Below are positions 36,066-45,968 of a stretch of 64,000 bases of DNA, one piece after another. How positions within the stretch are numbered: the stretch's first letter is position 1; every line of letters begins with the position of its first letter. The position numbers and the translations under genes are program-made. This DNA comes from Paraburkholderia piptadeniae (lineage in GTDB: Bacteria; Pseudomonadota; Gammaproteobacteria; Burkholderiales; Burkholderiaceae), in the NCBI RefSeq assembly GCF_900007165.1, contig NZ_CYGY02000034.1, forward strand, positions 62,001-126,000. The letters are read 5' to 3'. Below the pieces are notes generated by a model. It was not told where the DNA came from. It saw nothing but the letters and a program-made list of their open reading frames with translations, and ran no database searches.

Positions 36066-37049
36066 ATGGCTAAGCCCGCAAAGCGCGTTGCCGTCACTGG
36101 CGCCGCAGGTCAAATCGGTTACTCCCTGCTGTTCCGTATCGCCAATGGCGACATGCTCGGCAAGGACCAGCCGGTCATCCTGCAGTTGCTGGACCTGCCG
36201 CAAGCGCAAGCCGCCGTCAAAGGCGTCGTGATGGAACTCGAAGACTGCGCGTTCCCGCTGCTCGCGGGTGTCGTGGTGACTGACGATCCCAAGGTCGCGT
36301 TCAAGGATGCCGACGTCGCACTGCTGGTCGGCGCGCGTCCGCGTTCGAAAGGCATGGAGCGCAAAGACCTGCTGTCGGCGAACGCCGAAATCTTCACGGT
36401 TCAGGGCAAGGCGCTGAACGAAGTCGCTAGCCGCGACGTGAAGGTGCTGGTCGTCGGCAACCCGGCGAACACGAACGCGTACATCGCAATGAAGTCGGCA
36501 CCCGATCTGCCGAAGAAGAACTTCACGGCCATGCTGCGCCTCGACCACAACCGCGCGCTGTCGCAACTCGCCGCGAAGTCGGGCAAGCCCGTTTCGTCGA
36601 TCGAAAAACTCGTCGTGTGGGGCAACCACTCGCCGACGATGTACCCGGACTTCCGCGTCGCAACGGCCGAGGGCAAGGACCTGACGAAGCTGATCAACGA
36701 CGACGAATGGAATCGCAACACGTTCATCCCGACGGTCGGCAAGCGCGGCGCGGCGATCATCGAAGCGCGCGGCCTGTCGTCGGCGGCTTCGGCGGCCAAC
36801 GCGGCGATCGACCACGTGCGTGACTGGGTGCTCGGTACGAACGGCAAGTGGGTGACGATGGGCATTCCGTCGGACGGCTCGTACGGCATCCCCGAAGACA
36901 TCGTCTACGGCGTGGCCGTGACGTGCGAAAACGGCGAGTACAAGCGTGTCGAAGGCCTGTCGATCGACGCGTTCTCGCGCGAGAAGATGGACAACACGCT
37001 GAACGAGCTGCTCGAAGAGCGCGACGGCGTTCAGCACCTGCTCGGCTAA
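36066..37049 (+). CDS. mdh: Malate dehydrogenase
   Basis: Mdh interconverts malate and oxaloacetate with NAD. The 327-residue protein has VAVTGAAGQIGYSLLFRIA (NAD loop), GARPRSKGMERKDLL (substrate arginines), NPANTNAYIA and the catalytic histidine in VVWGNHSPTMYPDF. It has the long cytosolic/actinobacterial-type form usual in betaproteobacteria. A possible weak terminator follows (AACCGG 37068-37073 pairing with CCGGTT 37098-37103, then T's). Confidence 0.98.
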   Translation: MAKPAKRVAVTGAAGQIGYSLLFRIANGDMLGKDQPVILQLLDLPQAQAAVKGVVMELEDCAFPLLAGVVVTDDPKVAFKDADVALLVGARPRSKGMERKDLLSANAEIFTVQGKALNEVASRDVKVLVVGNPANTNAYIAMKSAPDLPKKNFTAMLRLDHNRALSQLAAKSGKPVSSIEKLVVWGNHSPTMYPDFRVATAEGKDLTKLINDDEWNRNTFIPTVGKRGAAIIEARGLSSAASAANAAIDHVRDWVLGTNGKWVTMGIPSDGSYGIPEDIVYGVAVTCENGEYKRVEGLSIDAFSREKMDNTLNELLEERDGVQHLLG

Positions 37050-37275
37050 TCGCCGGATGCAGACACGAACCGGGACTCCGTTGCAGCGCGGCGGGTTCCG
37101 GTTTTTTACGTCCGATCTCTTGCATGACGCTCTGCGCGGCAGACGGCATGCGGCAGATCGCAACTGATCCGAACGCGTTTTGATTCATCCGCCTGTTCGA
37201 CCTGCTTCGACGCGGGCCGAAAACGGACAGAACGCGTCCGAATCAGAATTTTCAAACACGCTCCCGACGCCGACA

Positions 37276-38298
37276 ATGCGCGCACTGACTCCCGCCGAAG
37301 TCCTGTTTGACGGCGAAGCGCCGCCTGCTGTGCTGCCTGCCTGCGATCACTACGCGGGCAGCGAAAAGCTGATGCTCAAATCGCTCGCGTTGCAGCAGCA
37401 GCTCGGGCCTGTCTTCGATGTCACGCTCGATTGCGAAGACGGCGCGCAAGTGGGCCGAGAGGCGGAGCATGCCGAGCTCGTCGCATCGCTCGTCGGTGGC
37501 GAGCACGACCGGTTCGGCCGCGTCGGCGTGCGCATTCACGATTTCAACCACGCGCACTGGCGCGACGACGTGCGCCTCATCCTGCGCGCCGCAAAGGGCG
37601 CCCCTGCCTACATCACGCTGCCGAAAATCCGCAACGTGCCCGATGCCGCCGAAATGTGCGCGTTCATCGAGGCCACGCGGCGCGAGCTTGGCATCGCGAA
37701 GCCCGTCCCCGTCCATTTGCTGATCGAAACGCACGGCGCGCTCGCGCGCGTGTTCGATCTCGCCGCACTGCCGGGCGTCGAGGCACTGAGCTTCGGCCTG
37801 ATGGACTTCGTGTCCGCGCATGACGGCGCGATTCCCGACAGCGCGATGCGCTCGCCGGGCCAGTTCGATCACCCCCTCGTGCGGCGCGCGAAGCTCGAGA
37901 TTTCGGCGGCTTGTCATGCGCATGGCAAGGTGCCGTCGCACAACGTATCGACGGAAGTGCGCGATATGGACGTGGTCGCGAACGATGCGCTGCGTGCCCG
38001 CAACGAATTCGGCTACACGCGCATGTGGAGCATTCACCCCGCGCAGATTCCTGCGATCGTGTCGGCCTTTGCGCCGCGCGACGAAGAGATCGCGACGGCG
38101 ACGGAGATCCTGCTCGCCGCGCAATCGACGCAATGGGGCCCGACGCGCCATCGCGACTCGCTGCACGATCGCGCGAGCTATCGCTATTACTGGTCGGTGC
38201 TGCGCCGCGCCCGCTCGACGGGCCGCGCGGTGCCCGCCGAAGCCGCGCCGCTTTTCGGGCCGAACGACATGCCCGCGACGAAGGAGTCCGCATCATGA
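37276..38298 (+). CDS. HpcH/HpaI (CitE-like) CoA-ester lyase
   Basis: A 340-residue TIM-barrel protein from the ATG at 37276 (MRALTPAEVLFDGEAPP). The CitE-family metal and CoA sites are seen as VTLDCEDGAQVG, VGVRIHDFNHAHWRDD, LIETHGALARVFDLA and GLMDFVSAHDGAIPDSAM, with the C-terminal MWSIHPAQIPAIV. Relatives split malyl-, citramalyl- or related CoA esters. The stop overlaps prpB as ATGA, so it is tied to the methylcitrate operon; its substrate there is unknown. Confidence 0.85.
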   Translation: MRALTPAEVLFDGEAPPAVLPACDHYAGSEKLMLKSLALQQQLGPVFDVTLDCEDGAQVGREAEHAELVASLVGGEHDRFGRVGVRIHDFNHAHWRDDVRLILRAAKGAPAYITLPKIRNVPDAAEMCAFIEATRRELGIAKPVPVHLLIETHGALARVFDLAALPGVEALSFGLMDFVSAHDGAIPDSAMRSPGQFDHPLVRRAKLEISAACHAHGKVPSHNVSTEVRDMDVVANDALRARNEFGYTRMWSIHPAQIPAIVSAFAPRDEEIATATEILLAAQSTQWGPTRHRDSLHDRASYRYYWSVLRRARSTGRAVPAEAAPLFGPNDMPATKESAS

Positions 38299-39209
38299 GC
38301 ACGACCGCACAACCGTCCGCGGGCGCCGCGTTTCGCGCGGCCGTGGCCGCCGAAAAGCCGTTGCAGATCGTCGGCGCGATCAACGCGAATCACGCGCTGC
38401 TCGCGCAACGCGCGGGCTTCAAGGCGATCTACGTGTCGGGCGGCGGTGTCGCGGCCGGCTCGCTGGGCTTGCCCGATCTCGGCATTTCGACGCTCGACGA
38501 CGTGTTGACCGACGTGCGCCGCATCACCGACGTATGCGATCTGCCGCTGCTCGTCGATGTCGATACGGGCTTCGGCCCGTCGGCGTTCAACATCGCGCGC
38601 ACCGTGAAGGCGCTCACGAAAGCGGGCGCGGGCGCGATGCACATCGAAGACCAGGTCGGCGCGAAACGCTGCGGACACCGGCCGGGCAAGGCGATCGTGT
38701 CGCAAGCGGAAATGGTCGACCGCATCAAGGCAGCCGTCGACGCGCGCACCGATTCGAACTTCGTCATCATGGCGCGCACGGATGCGCTCGCCGTCGAAGG
38801 CTTGCAGTCGGCCATCGACCGCGCGGCGGCATGCGTCGAAGCGGGCGCGGACATGATCTTCCCCGAAGCGATGACGGAGCTCGGCATGTACAAGCAGTTC
38901 GCGCAGGCCGTGAAGGTGCCCATCCTCGCGAACATCACCGAGTTCGGGGCGACGCCGCTCTTTACCGTCGAAGAACTGCGCGGCGCGGACGTGTCGCTGG
39001 TGCTGTATCCGCTGTCGGCGTTCCGCGCGATGAACAAGGCCGCTGAAAACGTTTACACGGCCATCCGCCGCGACGGCACGCAAAAGGCCGTCGTCGAGAC
39101 GATGCAGACGCGGGCCGAACTGTACGACCGCATCGGCTATCACGCGTACGAGCAGAAGCTCGACGCGCTGTTCAGCCAGAACGCGCAGAAAAACGGGCAA
39201 GACGACTAA
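38295..39209 (+). CDS. prpB: 2-methylisocitrate lyase
   Basis: PrpB splits 2-methylisocitrate into pyruvate and succinate, the last step of propionyl-CoA oxidation. From ATG 38295 it is 304 aa. It carries AIYVSGGGVAAGSLGLPDLG, LLVDVDTGFGPSAFNIART and the lyase signature AKRCGHRPGKAIVS with the catalytic Cys. It overlaps the CitE-like gene and leads into prpC 30 bp on. Confidence 0.97.
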   Translation: MSTTAQPSAGAAFRAAVAAEKPLQIVGAINANHALLAQRAGFKAIYVSGGGVAAGSLGLPDLGISTLDDVLTDVRRITDVCDLPLLVDVDTGFGPSAFNIARTVKALTKAGAGAMHIEDQVGAKRCGHRPGKAIVSQAEMVDRIKAAVDARTDSNFVIMARTDALAVEGLQSAIDRAAACVEAGADMIFPEAMTELGMYKQFAQAVKVPILANITEFGATPLFTVEELRGADVSLVLYPLSAFRAMNKAAENVYTAIRRDGTQKAVVETMQTRAELYDRIGYHAYEQKLDALFSQNAQKNGQDD

Positions 39210-39239
39210 CGCAAGCGGCACCTCAAGGAGACCTCTGGC

Positions 39240-40415
39240 ATGAGCGATACGACGCAAGCGGCTGCACCCGAAACGACAAGCGGCTTCAAGCCGAAGAAAT
39301 CCGTGGCCCTGTCGGGCGTGACGGCGGGCAACACCGCGCTGTGCACGGTCGGCAAGACGGGCAACGACCTGCACTATCGCGGCTACGACATTCTCGACAT
39401 CGCGGGCGCGTGCGAATTCGAAGAGGTCGCGTATCTGCTCGTGCACGGCAAGCTGCCGAACGTCGCCGAACTCGCTGCGTACAAGACGAAGCTGAAAGCG
39501 TTGCGCGGGCTGCCCGCGAACGTGAAGGCCGTGCTCGAATGGATTCCCGCCGCCGCGCATCCGATGGACGTGATGCGCACGGGCGTCTCCGCGCTGGGCA
39601 CGGTGCTGCCGGAGAAGGACGATCACAATCTCGCGGGCGCGCGCGACATCGCCGACAAGCTGATGGCCTCGCTCGGCTCGATGCTGCTGTACTGGTATCA
39701 CTATTCGCACAACGGCAAGCGGATCGAAGTCGAAACCGACGACGATTCGATCGGCGGCCACTTCCTGCATCTGCTGCACGGCGTGGAGCCGTCGAAGTCG
39801 TGGGTCGACGCGATGCACGTGTCGCTGAACCTGTACGCGGAGCACGAATTCAACGCGTCGACGTTCACGGGCCGCGTGATCGCGGGCACGGGCTCGGACA
39901 TCTATTCAGCCGTCACGGGCGCGATCGGCGCGCTGCGCGGGCCGAAGCACGGCGGCGCGAACGAGGCCGCGTTCGAGATCCAGTCGCGCTACCAGACGCC
40001 GGATGAAGCAGAAGCCGACATCCGCCGCCGCGTCGAGAACAAGGAAGTCGTGACCGGCTTCGGCCACCCGGTGTACACGATCTCCGATCCGCGCAACAAG
40101 GTGATCAAGGACGTGGCGAAGAAGCTGTCGAAGGAAGCGTCGAACATGAAGATGTTCGACATCGCCGAGCGGCTCGAGACGGTCATGCGGGACGTCAAGA
40201 AGATGTTCCCGAACCTCGACTGGTTCAGCGCGGTGTCGTATCACATGATGGGCGTGCCGACGGCAATGTTCACGCCGCTGTTCGTGATTTCGCGCACGTC
40301 CGGCTGGGCCGCGCACATCATCGAACAGCGCATCGACAACAAGATCATTCGGCCGAGCGCGAACTACACGGGTCCGGAGAATTTGAAATTCGTGGCGCTA
40401 AATAGGAGAAAATAG
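39240..40415 (+). CDS. prpC: 2-methylcitrate synthase
   Basis: PrpC condenses propionyl-CoA with oxaloacetate. The 391-residue protein is a short citrate-synthase paralogue with ADxxF-type catalytic surroundings: NLYAEHEFNASTFTGRVI, LRGPKHGGANEAAFEIQ and TGFGHPVYTISDPRNKV. An AAGGAGA ribosome site precedes the ATG. Position after prpB separates it from the long citrate synthase gltA in this window. Confidence 0.96.
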   Translation: MSDTTQAAAPETTSGFKPKKSVALSGVTAGNTALCTVGKTGNDLHYRGYDILDIAGACEFEEVAYLLVHGKLPNVAELAAYKTKLKALRGLPANVKAVLEWIPAAAHPMDVMRTGVSALGTVLPEKDDHNLAGARDIADKLMASLGSMLLYWYHYSHNGKRIEVETDDDSIGGHFLHLLHGVEPSKSWVDAMHVSLNLYAEHEFNASTFTGRVIAGTGSDIYSAVTGAIGALRGPKHGGANEAAFEIQSRYQTPDEAEADIRRRVENKEVVTGFGHPVYTISDPRNKVIKDVAKKLSKEASNMKMFDIAERLETVMRDVKKMFPNLDWFSAVSYHMMGVPTAMFTPLFVISRTSGWAAHIIEQRIDNKIIRPSANYTGPENLKFVALNRRK

Positions 40416-40516
40416 CGTCCGCTGTGCGCTCCGGGGGTGCGTACAGCCCCCGGCGGTTGCGATGTTGCGGCCGTGCACTGTTTAAACTTTGACATTCGAT
40501 AGAAAGGTTCTCTCCC

Positions 40517-41008
40517 ATGAAAAAACTGCTGATCGCTACCGTTATTGGCGCTCTGTCCTCGACGCTGCTGGTGACGGCGCCCAGCGCGTTCGCACAATCG
40601 ACGACGACGACCCACGCCAAGCCGAAGGCACCGCAGCCGAAGCGCCTGTTCAAGCGCAAGGCCAATCCTGCCAAGGAAGCGAAGGTCGATCCCGTGCCGG
40701 AAGGTTCGGAGAAGTGGTCGTGCAACGAGGGTCTCGCGTTCGACCTGAAGGGCGACATGAAGCGCGACCAGATCGTGACCGTCCACTGGGCCAACAAGAA
40801 CTACAACCTGCCGCGTGAAGCGACGACGACTGGCGCAGACCGCTTCCACGACGCCGCAAGCGGCATGGACCTCGTCGTGATCCCGACCAAGGCGATGCTG
40901 TTCTCGGACAAGGACAGCTCGCGCCTTGCCGACGAGTGCAAGACGGCGGCCATGGTGCAAGGCTCGCCGGCTCCGACGCAGTCGAACGCCATCAACAAGG
41001 CCCAGTAA
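40517..41008 (+). CDS. Exported protein of unknown function, MliC-like C-terminal half
   Basis: A 163-residue protein with a Sec signal peptide (MKKLLIATVIGALSSTLLV to SAFAQ, cleavage near residue 26) and a basic Lys/Pro linker. A small domain follows: KWSCNEGLAFDLKGD, QIVTVHWANKNYNLPRE and MLFSDKDSSRLADECK. Two Cys residues lie at the domain ends. The pattern (Cys, then a YxL strand, then Cys) resembles MliC/PliC lysozyme inhibitors, though I am not sure of the match. It lies on the same strand between prpC and prpD, with 100 bp before and 22 bp after, which is odd for a periplasmic protein in a cytoplasmic pathway. Confidence 0.75.
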   Translation: MKKLLIATVIGALSSTLLVTAPSAFAQSTTTTHAKPKAPQPKRLFKRKANPAKEAKVDPVPEGSEKWSCNEGLAFDLKGDMKRDQIVTVHWANKNYNLPREATTTGADRFHDAASGMDLVVIPTKAMLFSDKDSSRLADECKTAAMVQGSPAPTQSNAINKAQ

Positions 41009-41030
41009 GCGGGCGAACCAGGAAACCTCG

Positions 41031-42482
41031 ATGTCCGCACCGATCTCCAACGTCCGCCCAAAACCGGACACAGTACTGGTCGATATCGTCGACTATGTGC
41101 TGAATGAAAAGCTCGAGAGCGATCTCGCGCTGGAGACCGCGCGCAACTGCCTCATCGACACGCTCGGCTGCGGACTCGAGGCCCTGTCCTACCCTGCCTG
41201 TACCAAGCTGATGGGACCGCTCGTGCCGGGCACGATCGTCCCGAACGGCGCAAAGGTGCCGGGCACGCAGTTCCAGCTGGACCCAGTGCAAGCCGCGTTC
41301 AACATCGGCGCGATGATCCGCTGGCTCGACTTCAACGACACCTGGCTTGCGGCCGAATGGGGCCATCCGTCCGACAACCTCGGCGGCATTCTCGCGACGG
41401 CCGACTGGCTCTCGCGCACCGCGATCGCGAACGGCAAGAAGCCGCTCGTGATGAAAGACGTCCTGATCGCGATGATCAAGGCGCACGAAATTCAAGGCTG
41501 CATCGCGCTCGAAAACTCGTTCAACAAGGTCGGCCTCGACCATGTGCTGCTCGTGAAGCTCGCTTCGACGGCAGTGGTCGGCCAGTTGCTGGGGCTGACG
41601 CGCGATGAGCTCATCAACGCAGTCTCGCAGGCGTTCGTCGATGGACATGCGCTGCGCACGTACCGCCATGCGCCGAACACGGGCTCGCGCAAGTCCTGGG
41701 CAGCCGGCGACGCGACGTCGCGCGCGGTGCGTCTCGCGTTGATCGCGAAGACGGGTGAAATGGGCTACCCGTCAGTGCTGACGGCAAAGACGTGGGGCTT
41801 CTACGACGTGCTCTTCAAAGGGCAGCCGTTTAAATTCCAGCGCCCGTACGGCTGGTATGTGATGGAGAACGTGCTCTTCAAGATCTCGTTCCCCGCCGAA
41901 TTCCACGCACAGACGGCCGCCGAAGCGGCGATGACGCTGCACGAGCAGATGATCGCGAGCGGCAAGCGTATCGAAGACATCGCGAAGATCACGATTCGCA
42001 CGCATGAAGCGGCGATCCGCATCATCGACAAGAAAGGGCCGCTCGACAATCCCGCCGACCGCGATCACTGCATCCAGTACATGATCGCCGTGCCGCTCAT
42101 TTTTGGGCGCCTGACGGCCGCCGATTACGAAGACGCAGTCGCGCAGGACCCGCGCATCGACGCGCTGCGCAACAAGATGGAATGCGTCGAAGACCCGCAG
42201 TTCACGAAGGATTATCACGACCCGGACAAGCGCTCGATTGCGAATGCGCTGACGGTCGAGTTCACCGACGGATCGAAGTTCGACGAAGTAGTCGTCGAAT
42301 ATCCGATCGGTCACAAGCGTCGCCGCGCCGAAGGCATCCCGCTGCTGGTCGAGAAGTTCAGGACGAACCTCGCGCGGCGCTTTCCGGCGAAGCAACAACA
42401 AGCGATCCTCGATGTGTCGCTGGACAAGGCAAAGCTAGAAGCGATGCCGGTCAATGAATACGTCGATCTGTACGTCATTTGA
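41031..42482 (+). CDS. prpD: 2-methylcitrate dehydratase (MmgE/PrpD family)
   Basis: PrpD dehydrates 2-methylcitrate in propionate catabolism. I chose the ATG at 41031 (483 aa, the classical PrpD length, MSAPISNVRPKPD); the frame stays open upstream into the preceding gene. Segments seen are IRWLDFNDTWLAAEWGHPS, MIKAHEIQGCIALENSFN, YRHAPNTGSRKSWAAGDA and FSFPAEFHAQTAAEAAM-like text (seen as KISFPAEFHAQTAAEA). acnA follows 49 bp later and could do the rehydration to methylisocitrate. Confidence 0.96.
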   Translation: MSAPISNVRPKPDTVLVDIVDYVLNEKLESDLALETARNCLIDTLGCGLEALSYPACTKLMGPLVPGTIVPNGAKVPGTQFQLDPVQAAFNIGAMIRWLDFNDTWLAAEWGHPSDNLGGILATADWLSRTAIANGKKPLVMKDVLIAMIKAHEIQGCIALENSFNKVGLDHVLLVKLASTAVVGQLLGLTRDELINAVSQAFVDGHALRTYRHAPNTGSRKSWAAGDATSRAVRLALIAKTGEMGYPSVLTAKTWGFYDVLFKGQPFKFQRPYGWYVMENVLFKISFPAEFHAQTAAEAAMTLHEQMIASGKRIEDIAKITIRTHEAAIRIIDKKGPLDNPADRDHCIQYMIAVPLIFGRLTAADYEDAVAQDPRIDALRNKMECVEDPQFTKDYHDPDKRSIANALTVEFTDGSKFDEVVVEYPIGHKRRRAEGIPLLVEKFRTNLARRFPAKQQQAILDVSLDKAKLEAMPVNEYVDLYVI

Positions 42483-42531
42483 GTTCAGAAACGTAGCAAC
42501 GTCATTTCCTCGAAACCCCAGGACAATTACC

Positions 42532-45249
42532 ATGGCCCACAACCTCCACAAAACGCTCAAGGAATTCGACAGCGGTTCCGGCAAAGGCAAGTTCTATTCG
42601 CTGCCGCAGCTCGGTAAGGCACTGAACGTCAAGATCGACCGCCTGCCGGTTTCGATCCGCCTCGTGCTGGAATCGGTGCTGCGTAACTACGACGGCAAGA
42701 AGATCTCGGAAGAACACATCGAGCAGCTCGCGAACTGGAAGCCGACGGCTGCACGCGTCGATGAAATTCCGTTCGTCGTCGCGCGCGTCGTGCTGCAGGA
42801 CTTCACGGGCGTGCCGCTGCTCGCCGACATCGCGGCAATGCGCGGCGTCGCACAGCGCGCGGGCAAGAACCCGAAGTCGATCGAGCCGCTGGTTCCCGTG
42901 GATCTCGTCGTCGACCACTCGGTGCAGATCGACCACTTCCGCGAGAAGGGCGCGCTGGACCTGAACATGAAGCTGGAATTCCAGCGCAACAACGAGCGCT
43001 ACCAGTTCATGAAGTGGGGCATGCAGGCATTCGACACGTTCAAGGTCGTGCCGCCGGGCGTCGGCATCGTTCACCAGGTGAACCTCGAGTACCTCGCACG
43101 CGGCGTGCACAAGAAGGCTGACAACGGCGACACCGTGTACTACCCGGACACGCTCGTCGGCACGGACAGCCACACGACGATGATCAACGGCATCGGCGTG
43201 GTCGGCTGGGGCGTGGGCGGCATCGAAGCGGAAGCGGGCATGCTCGGCCAGCCGGTGTACTTCCTGACGCCGGATGTCGTCGGCGTGCACCTGAAGGGCA
43301 AGCTGCGTGAAGGCGTGACGGCGACGGACCTCGTGCTGACCATCACCGAGCTGCTGCGTAAGGAAAAGGTTGTCGGCAAGTTCGTCGAGTTCTTCGGCGA
43401 AGGCACGCGCTCGCTGTCGCTGCCGGACCGCGCGACGATCGGCAACATGGCGCCGGAATACGGCGCGACGATGGGCTTCTTCCCCGTCGACGAAAAGACG
43501 ATCGACTACTTCAAGGGCACGGGCCGCACGGACGCGGAAATCTCGTCCTTCGAAAACTACTTCAAGGCGCAGGATCTGTTCGGCATTCCCGACGCAGGCG
43601 ACATCGACTACACGAAGGTCGTCACGCTCGATCTCGGCACGGTCGCGCCGTCGCTGGCCGGTCCGAAGCGTCCGCAAGACCGCATCGAGATCACCAACGT
43701 CAAGTCGACGTTCACCGATCTGTTCTCGAAGCCCGTCAACGAAAACGGCTTCGCGAAGAAGGCTGAAGACCTGAACGCGCAATACACGACGAGCAACGGC
43801 GTCAACGTGAAGAACGGCGACATCCTGATCGCCGCGATCACGTCGTGCACCAACACGTCGAATCCGAGCGTGCTGCTGGCGGCCGGCCTGCTGGCGAAGA
43901 AGGCTGTCGAAGCCGGCCTGGAAGTCGCGCCGCACATCAAGACGTCGCTGGCTCCGGGATCGCGCATCGTCACCGAGTACCTGACGAAGACGGGCCTGCT
44001 GCCGTACCTCGACAAGCTCGGCTTCACGCTCGCTGCATACGGCTGCACGACCTGTATCGGCAATGCGGGCGATCTGACGCCGGAACTGAACGAGTCGATC
44101 ACGAAGAACGACATCGTCGCGGCAGCCGTGCTGTCGGGCAACCGCAACTTCGAAGCGCGTATTCACCCGAACATCCGCGCGAACTTCCTCGCATCGCCGC
44201 CGCTGGTCGTCGCTTACGCGATCGCGGGCAACATCACGCGCGACCTGATGACCGAGCCGGTCGGCAAGGGCAAGGGCGGCAAGGACATCTACCTCGGCGA
44301 CATCTGGCCGTCGAGCGAAGAAGTCAACGCGCTGCTGAAGTACGCACTGGACGCCGACGCTTTCCGCACGAACTACTCGCAGCTCACGAAGAAGGGTGAT
44401 CTGTGGAGCAAGATCGAAGGCGAAGAAGGCCAGGTCTACGACTGGCCGAAGTCGACGTACATCGCCGAGCCGCCGTTCTTCGGCTCGGACTTCTCGATGG
44501 AGCCGGCTTCGAGCATCGCTGCCGTGAAGGGCGCGCGCGCACTGGGCATCTTCGGTGACTCGGTCACGACCGACCACATCAGCCCGGCCGGCTCGATCAA
44601 GGAAGATTCGCCCGCGGGCAAGTGGCTGAAGGCGAACGGCGTGCAGAAGGCCGACTTCAACAGCTACGGCTCGCGCCGCGGCAACCACGACGTGATGATG
44701 CGCGGCACGTTCGCGAACGTCCGCATCAAGAACCTGATGATCCCCGCGAAGGCAGACGGCACGCGCGTCGAAGGCGGCCTGACGATTCACCAGCCGAGCG
44801 GCGAACAGCTGTCGATCTACGACGCAGCGATGAAGTACATCGACGCCGGCACGCCGACCATCGTGTTCGCGGGTGAAGAGTACGGCACGGGCTCGTCGCG
44901 CGACTGGGCGGCGAAGGGCACGCAACTGCTGGGCGTGAAGGCGGTTGTCGCGCGCAGCTTCGAGCGCATCCACCGTTCGAACCTGGTCGGCATGGGTGTT
45001 CTGCCGCTGCAGTTCAAGGGCTCGGATAGCATCCAGTCGCTGAACATCACGGGCGAAGAAACGTACGACGTCGAAGGCCTCGGCGACGACTTCAAGCCGC
45101 AACAGGAAGTCACGCTGGTGATCCATCGCAAGGACGGTTCGGAGCAGCGCGTCCCCGTTCTGCTGCGTATCGATACGCCGATCGAAGTCGACTACTACAA
45201 GCACGGCGGCATCCTGCCGTTCGTGCTGCGCTCGCTGCTCGCAGCGTAA
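42532..45249 (+). CDS. acnA: Aconitate hydratase A
   Basis: AcnA isomerises citrate and isocitrate; in this operon it may also hydrate 2-methyl-cis-aconitate. The 905-residue IRP/AcnA-type protein starts at 42532 (MAHNLHKTLKEFDSG) after CAGGACAATTACC. The [4Fe-4S] cysteines are in ITSCTNTSNPSVLLAAG and YGCTTCIGNAGDL; other motifs are DSHTTMINGIGVVGWGVGG and EYGTGSSRDWAAKG. A strong terminator follows. Genes of the AcnD/PrpF pair were not seen here. Confidence 0.97.
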   Translation: MAHNLHKTLKEFDSGSGKGKFYSLPQLGKALNVKIDRLPVSIRLVLESVLRNYDGKKISEEHIEQLANWKPTAARVDEIPFVVARVVLQDFTGVPLLADIAAMRGVAQRAGKNPKSIEPLVPVDLVVDHSVQIDHFREKGALDLNMKLEFQRNNERYQFMKWGMQAFDTFKVVPPGVGIVHQVNLEYLARGVHKKADNGDTVYYPDTLVGTDSHTTMINGIGVVGWGVGGIEAEAGMLGQPVYFLTPDVVGVHLKGKLREGVTATDLVLTITELLRKEKVVGKFVEFFGEGTRSLSLPDRATIGNMAPEYGATMGFFPVDEKTIDYFKGTGRTDAEISSFENYFKAQDLFGIPDAGDIDYTKVVTLDLGTVAPSLAGPKRPQDRIEITNVKSTFTDLFSKPVNENGFAKKAEDLNAQYTTSNGVNVKNGDILIAAITSCTNTSNPSVLLAAGLLAKKAVEAGLEVAPHIKTSLAPGSRIVTEYLTKTGLLPYLDKLGFTLAAYGCTTCIGNAGDLTPELNESITKNDIVAAAVLSGNRNFEARIHPNIRANFLASPPLVVAYAIAGNITRDLMTEPVGKGKGGKDIYLGDIWPSSEEVNALLKYALDADAFRTNYSQLTKKGDLWSKIEGEEGQVYDWPKSTYIAEPPFFGSDFSMEPASSIAAVKGARALGIFGDSVTTDHISPAGSIKEDSPAGKWLKANGVQKADFNSYGSRRGNHDVMMRGTFANVRIKNLMIPAKADGTRVEGGLTIHQPSGEQLSIYDAAMKYIDAGTPTIVFAGEEYGTGSSRDWAAKGTQLLGVKAVVARSFERIHRSNLVGMGVLPLQFKGSDSIQSLNITGEETYDVEGLGDDFKPQQEVTLVIHRKDGSEQRVPVLLRIDTPIEVDYYKHGGILPFVLRSLLAA

Positions 45250-45301
45250 ATCATTGCTTTGCAGGTGCTGCGTTCTCGTTGAGGACGCAGTGACTTTTGA
45301 G

Positions 45302-45328
45302 AGCCCGGTTATGCCGGGCTTTTTTTTG
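45302..45328 (+). terminator. Rho-independent terminator after acnA
   Basis: The 7-bp stem AGCCCGG (45302-45308) / CCGGGCT (45314-45320) with a 5-nt loop runs into eight T's. It closes the mdh-to-acnA plus-strand block. Confidence 0.92.
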
Positions 45329-45968
45329 GTTTGTGGGAATGGGGGAATGTCTGGGTGCGGGCCAAGAAGCGACATTAGTACAAAGGGACGCCGGCGGACG
45401 GCCAACCGTCGGATGTCGGCCGGCCAGCGGACACTCAGCGTGCCGGATCGCGATCCGGTGCTTGAGGCAACAAGCTTAGGCACACCAAAATTGGCATTGC
45501 CTCTCACCTTGCACGCGCTACCCTGAGGCAGACCGAAATTAATAAGTATAGATAGGAAGGGTAGCAATGCTCTGCCATAACACCATCCTTATAGGAAAAA
45601 TCAAAAAAGATTAAAAAATTAATTTTTAGTAACGCAGTGACCTATATTTCATTCGAACAGCTTAAAGAAGCTAACAATCCTAATTAGGAGGTTACTGCTT
45701 CAGAACACTTCATCACTGGTCGACATTACATCGGGCAATACCAACACTCGTGCCCCGCTCAATATAAGCGGGCGGCGCGATGGTTAACTTGTTCTGTCCG
45801 AATTTAAGTAATCCAACAATACTTCGGCCGACTCGTTGCGCCACTGCTGCCCGGCGTGTCGTCATAAACAGCCTTCGATATTTTTATTATTTAAAAAGGA
45901 GGCCCATTATTCAACGTTTCTGCGTTATTTCTCAATAGACCCTACCATTGATATTCCTGGAGCCAAAT
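45329..45968. other. A/T-rich spacer between acnA and accessory genes
   Basis: About 640 bp without a supported gene. The first third is GC-rich and holds a perfect 16-bp palindrome CCGGATCGCGATCCGG (45443-45458). From about 45530 to 45960 the DNA is strikingly A/T-rich for this genome, with runs such as AAAAAATTAATTTTTAG near 45610-45630, like upstream regions bound by H-NS-type silencers. The promoter of the next gene presumably lies at its right end. Confidence 0.6.

Noticed and set aside
45443..45458. 16-bp perfect palindrome CCGGATCGCGATCCGG after acnA
   Set aside because: Short GC-rich palindromes are frequent by chance in this genome; no gene is placed to be controlled by it.
42502..45567. 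Long open frame of about 1,020 codons antisense to acnA
   Set aside because: It is the complement of a strongly conserved gene in high-GC DNA; its product is Arg/Asp/Val-rich with no domain.
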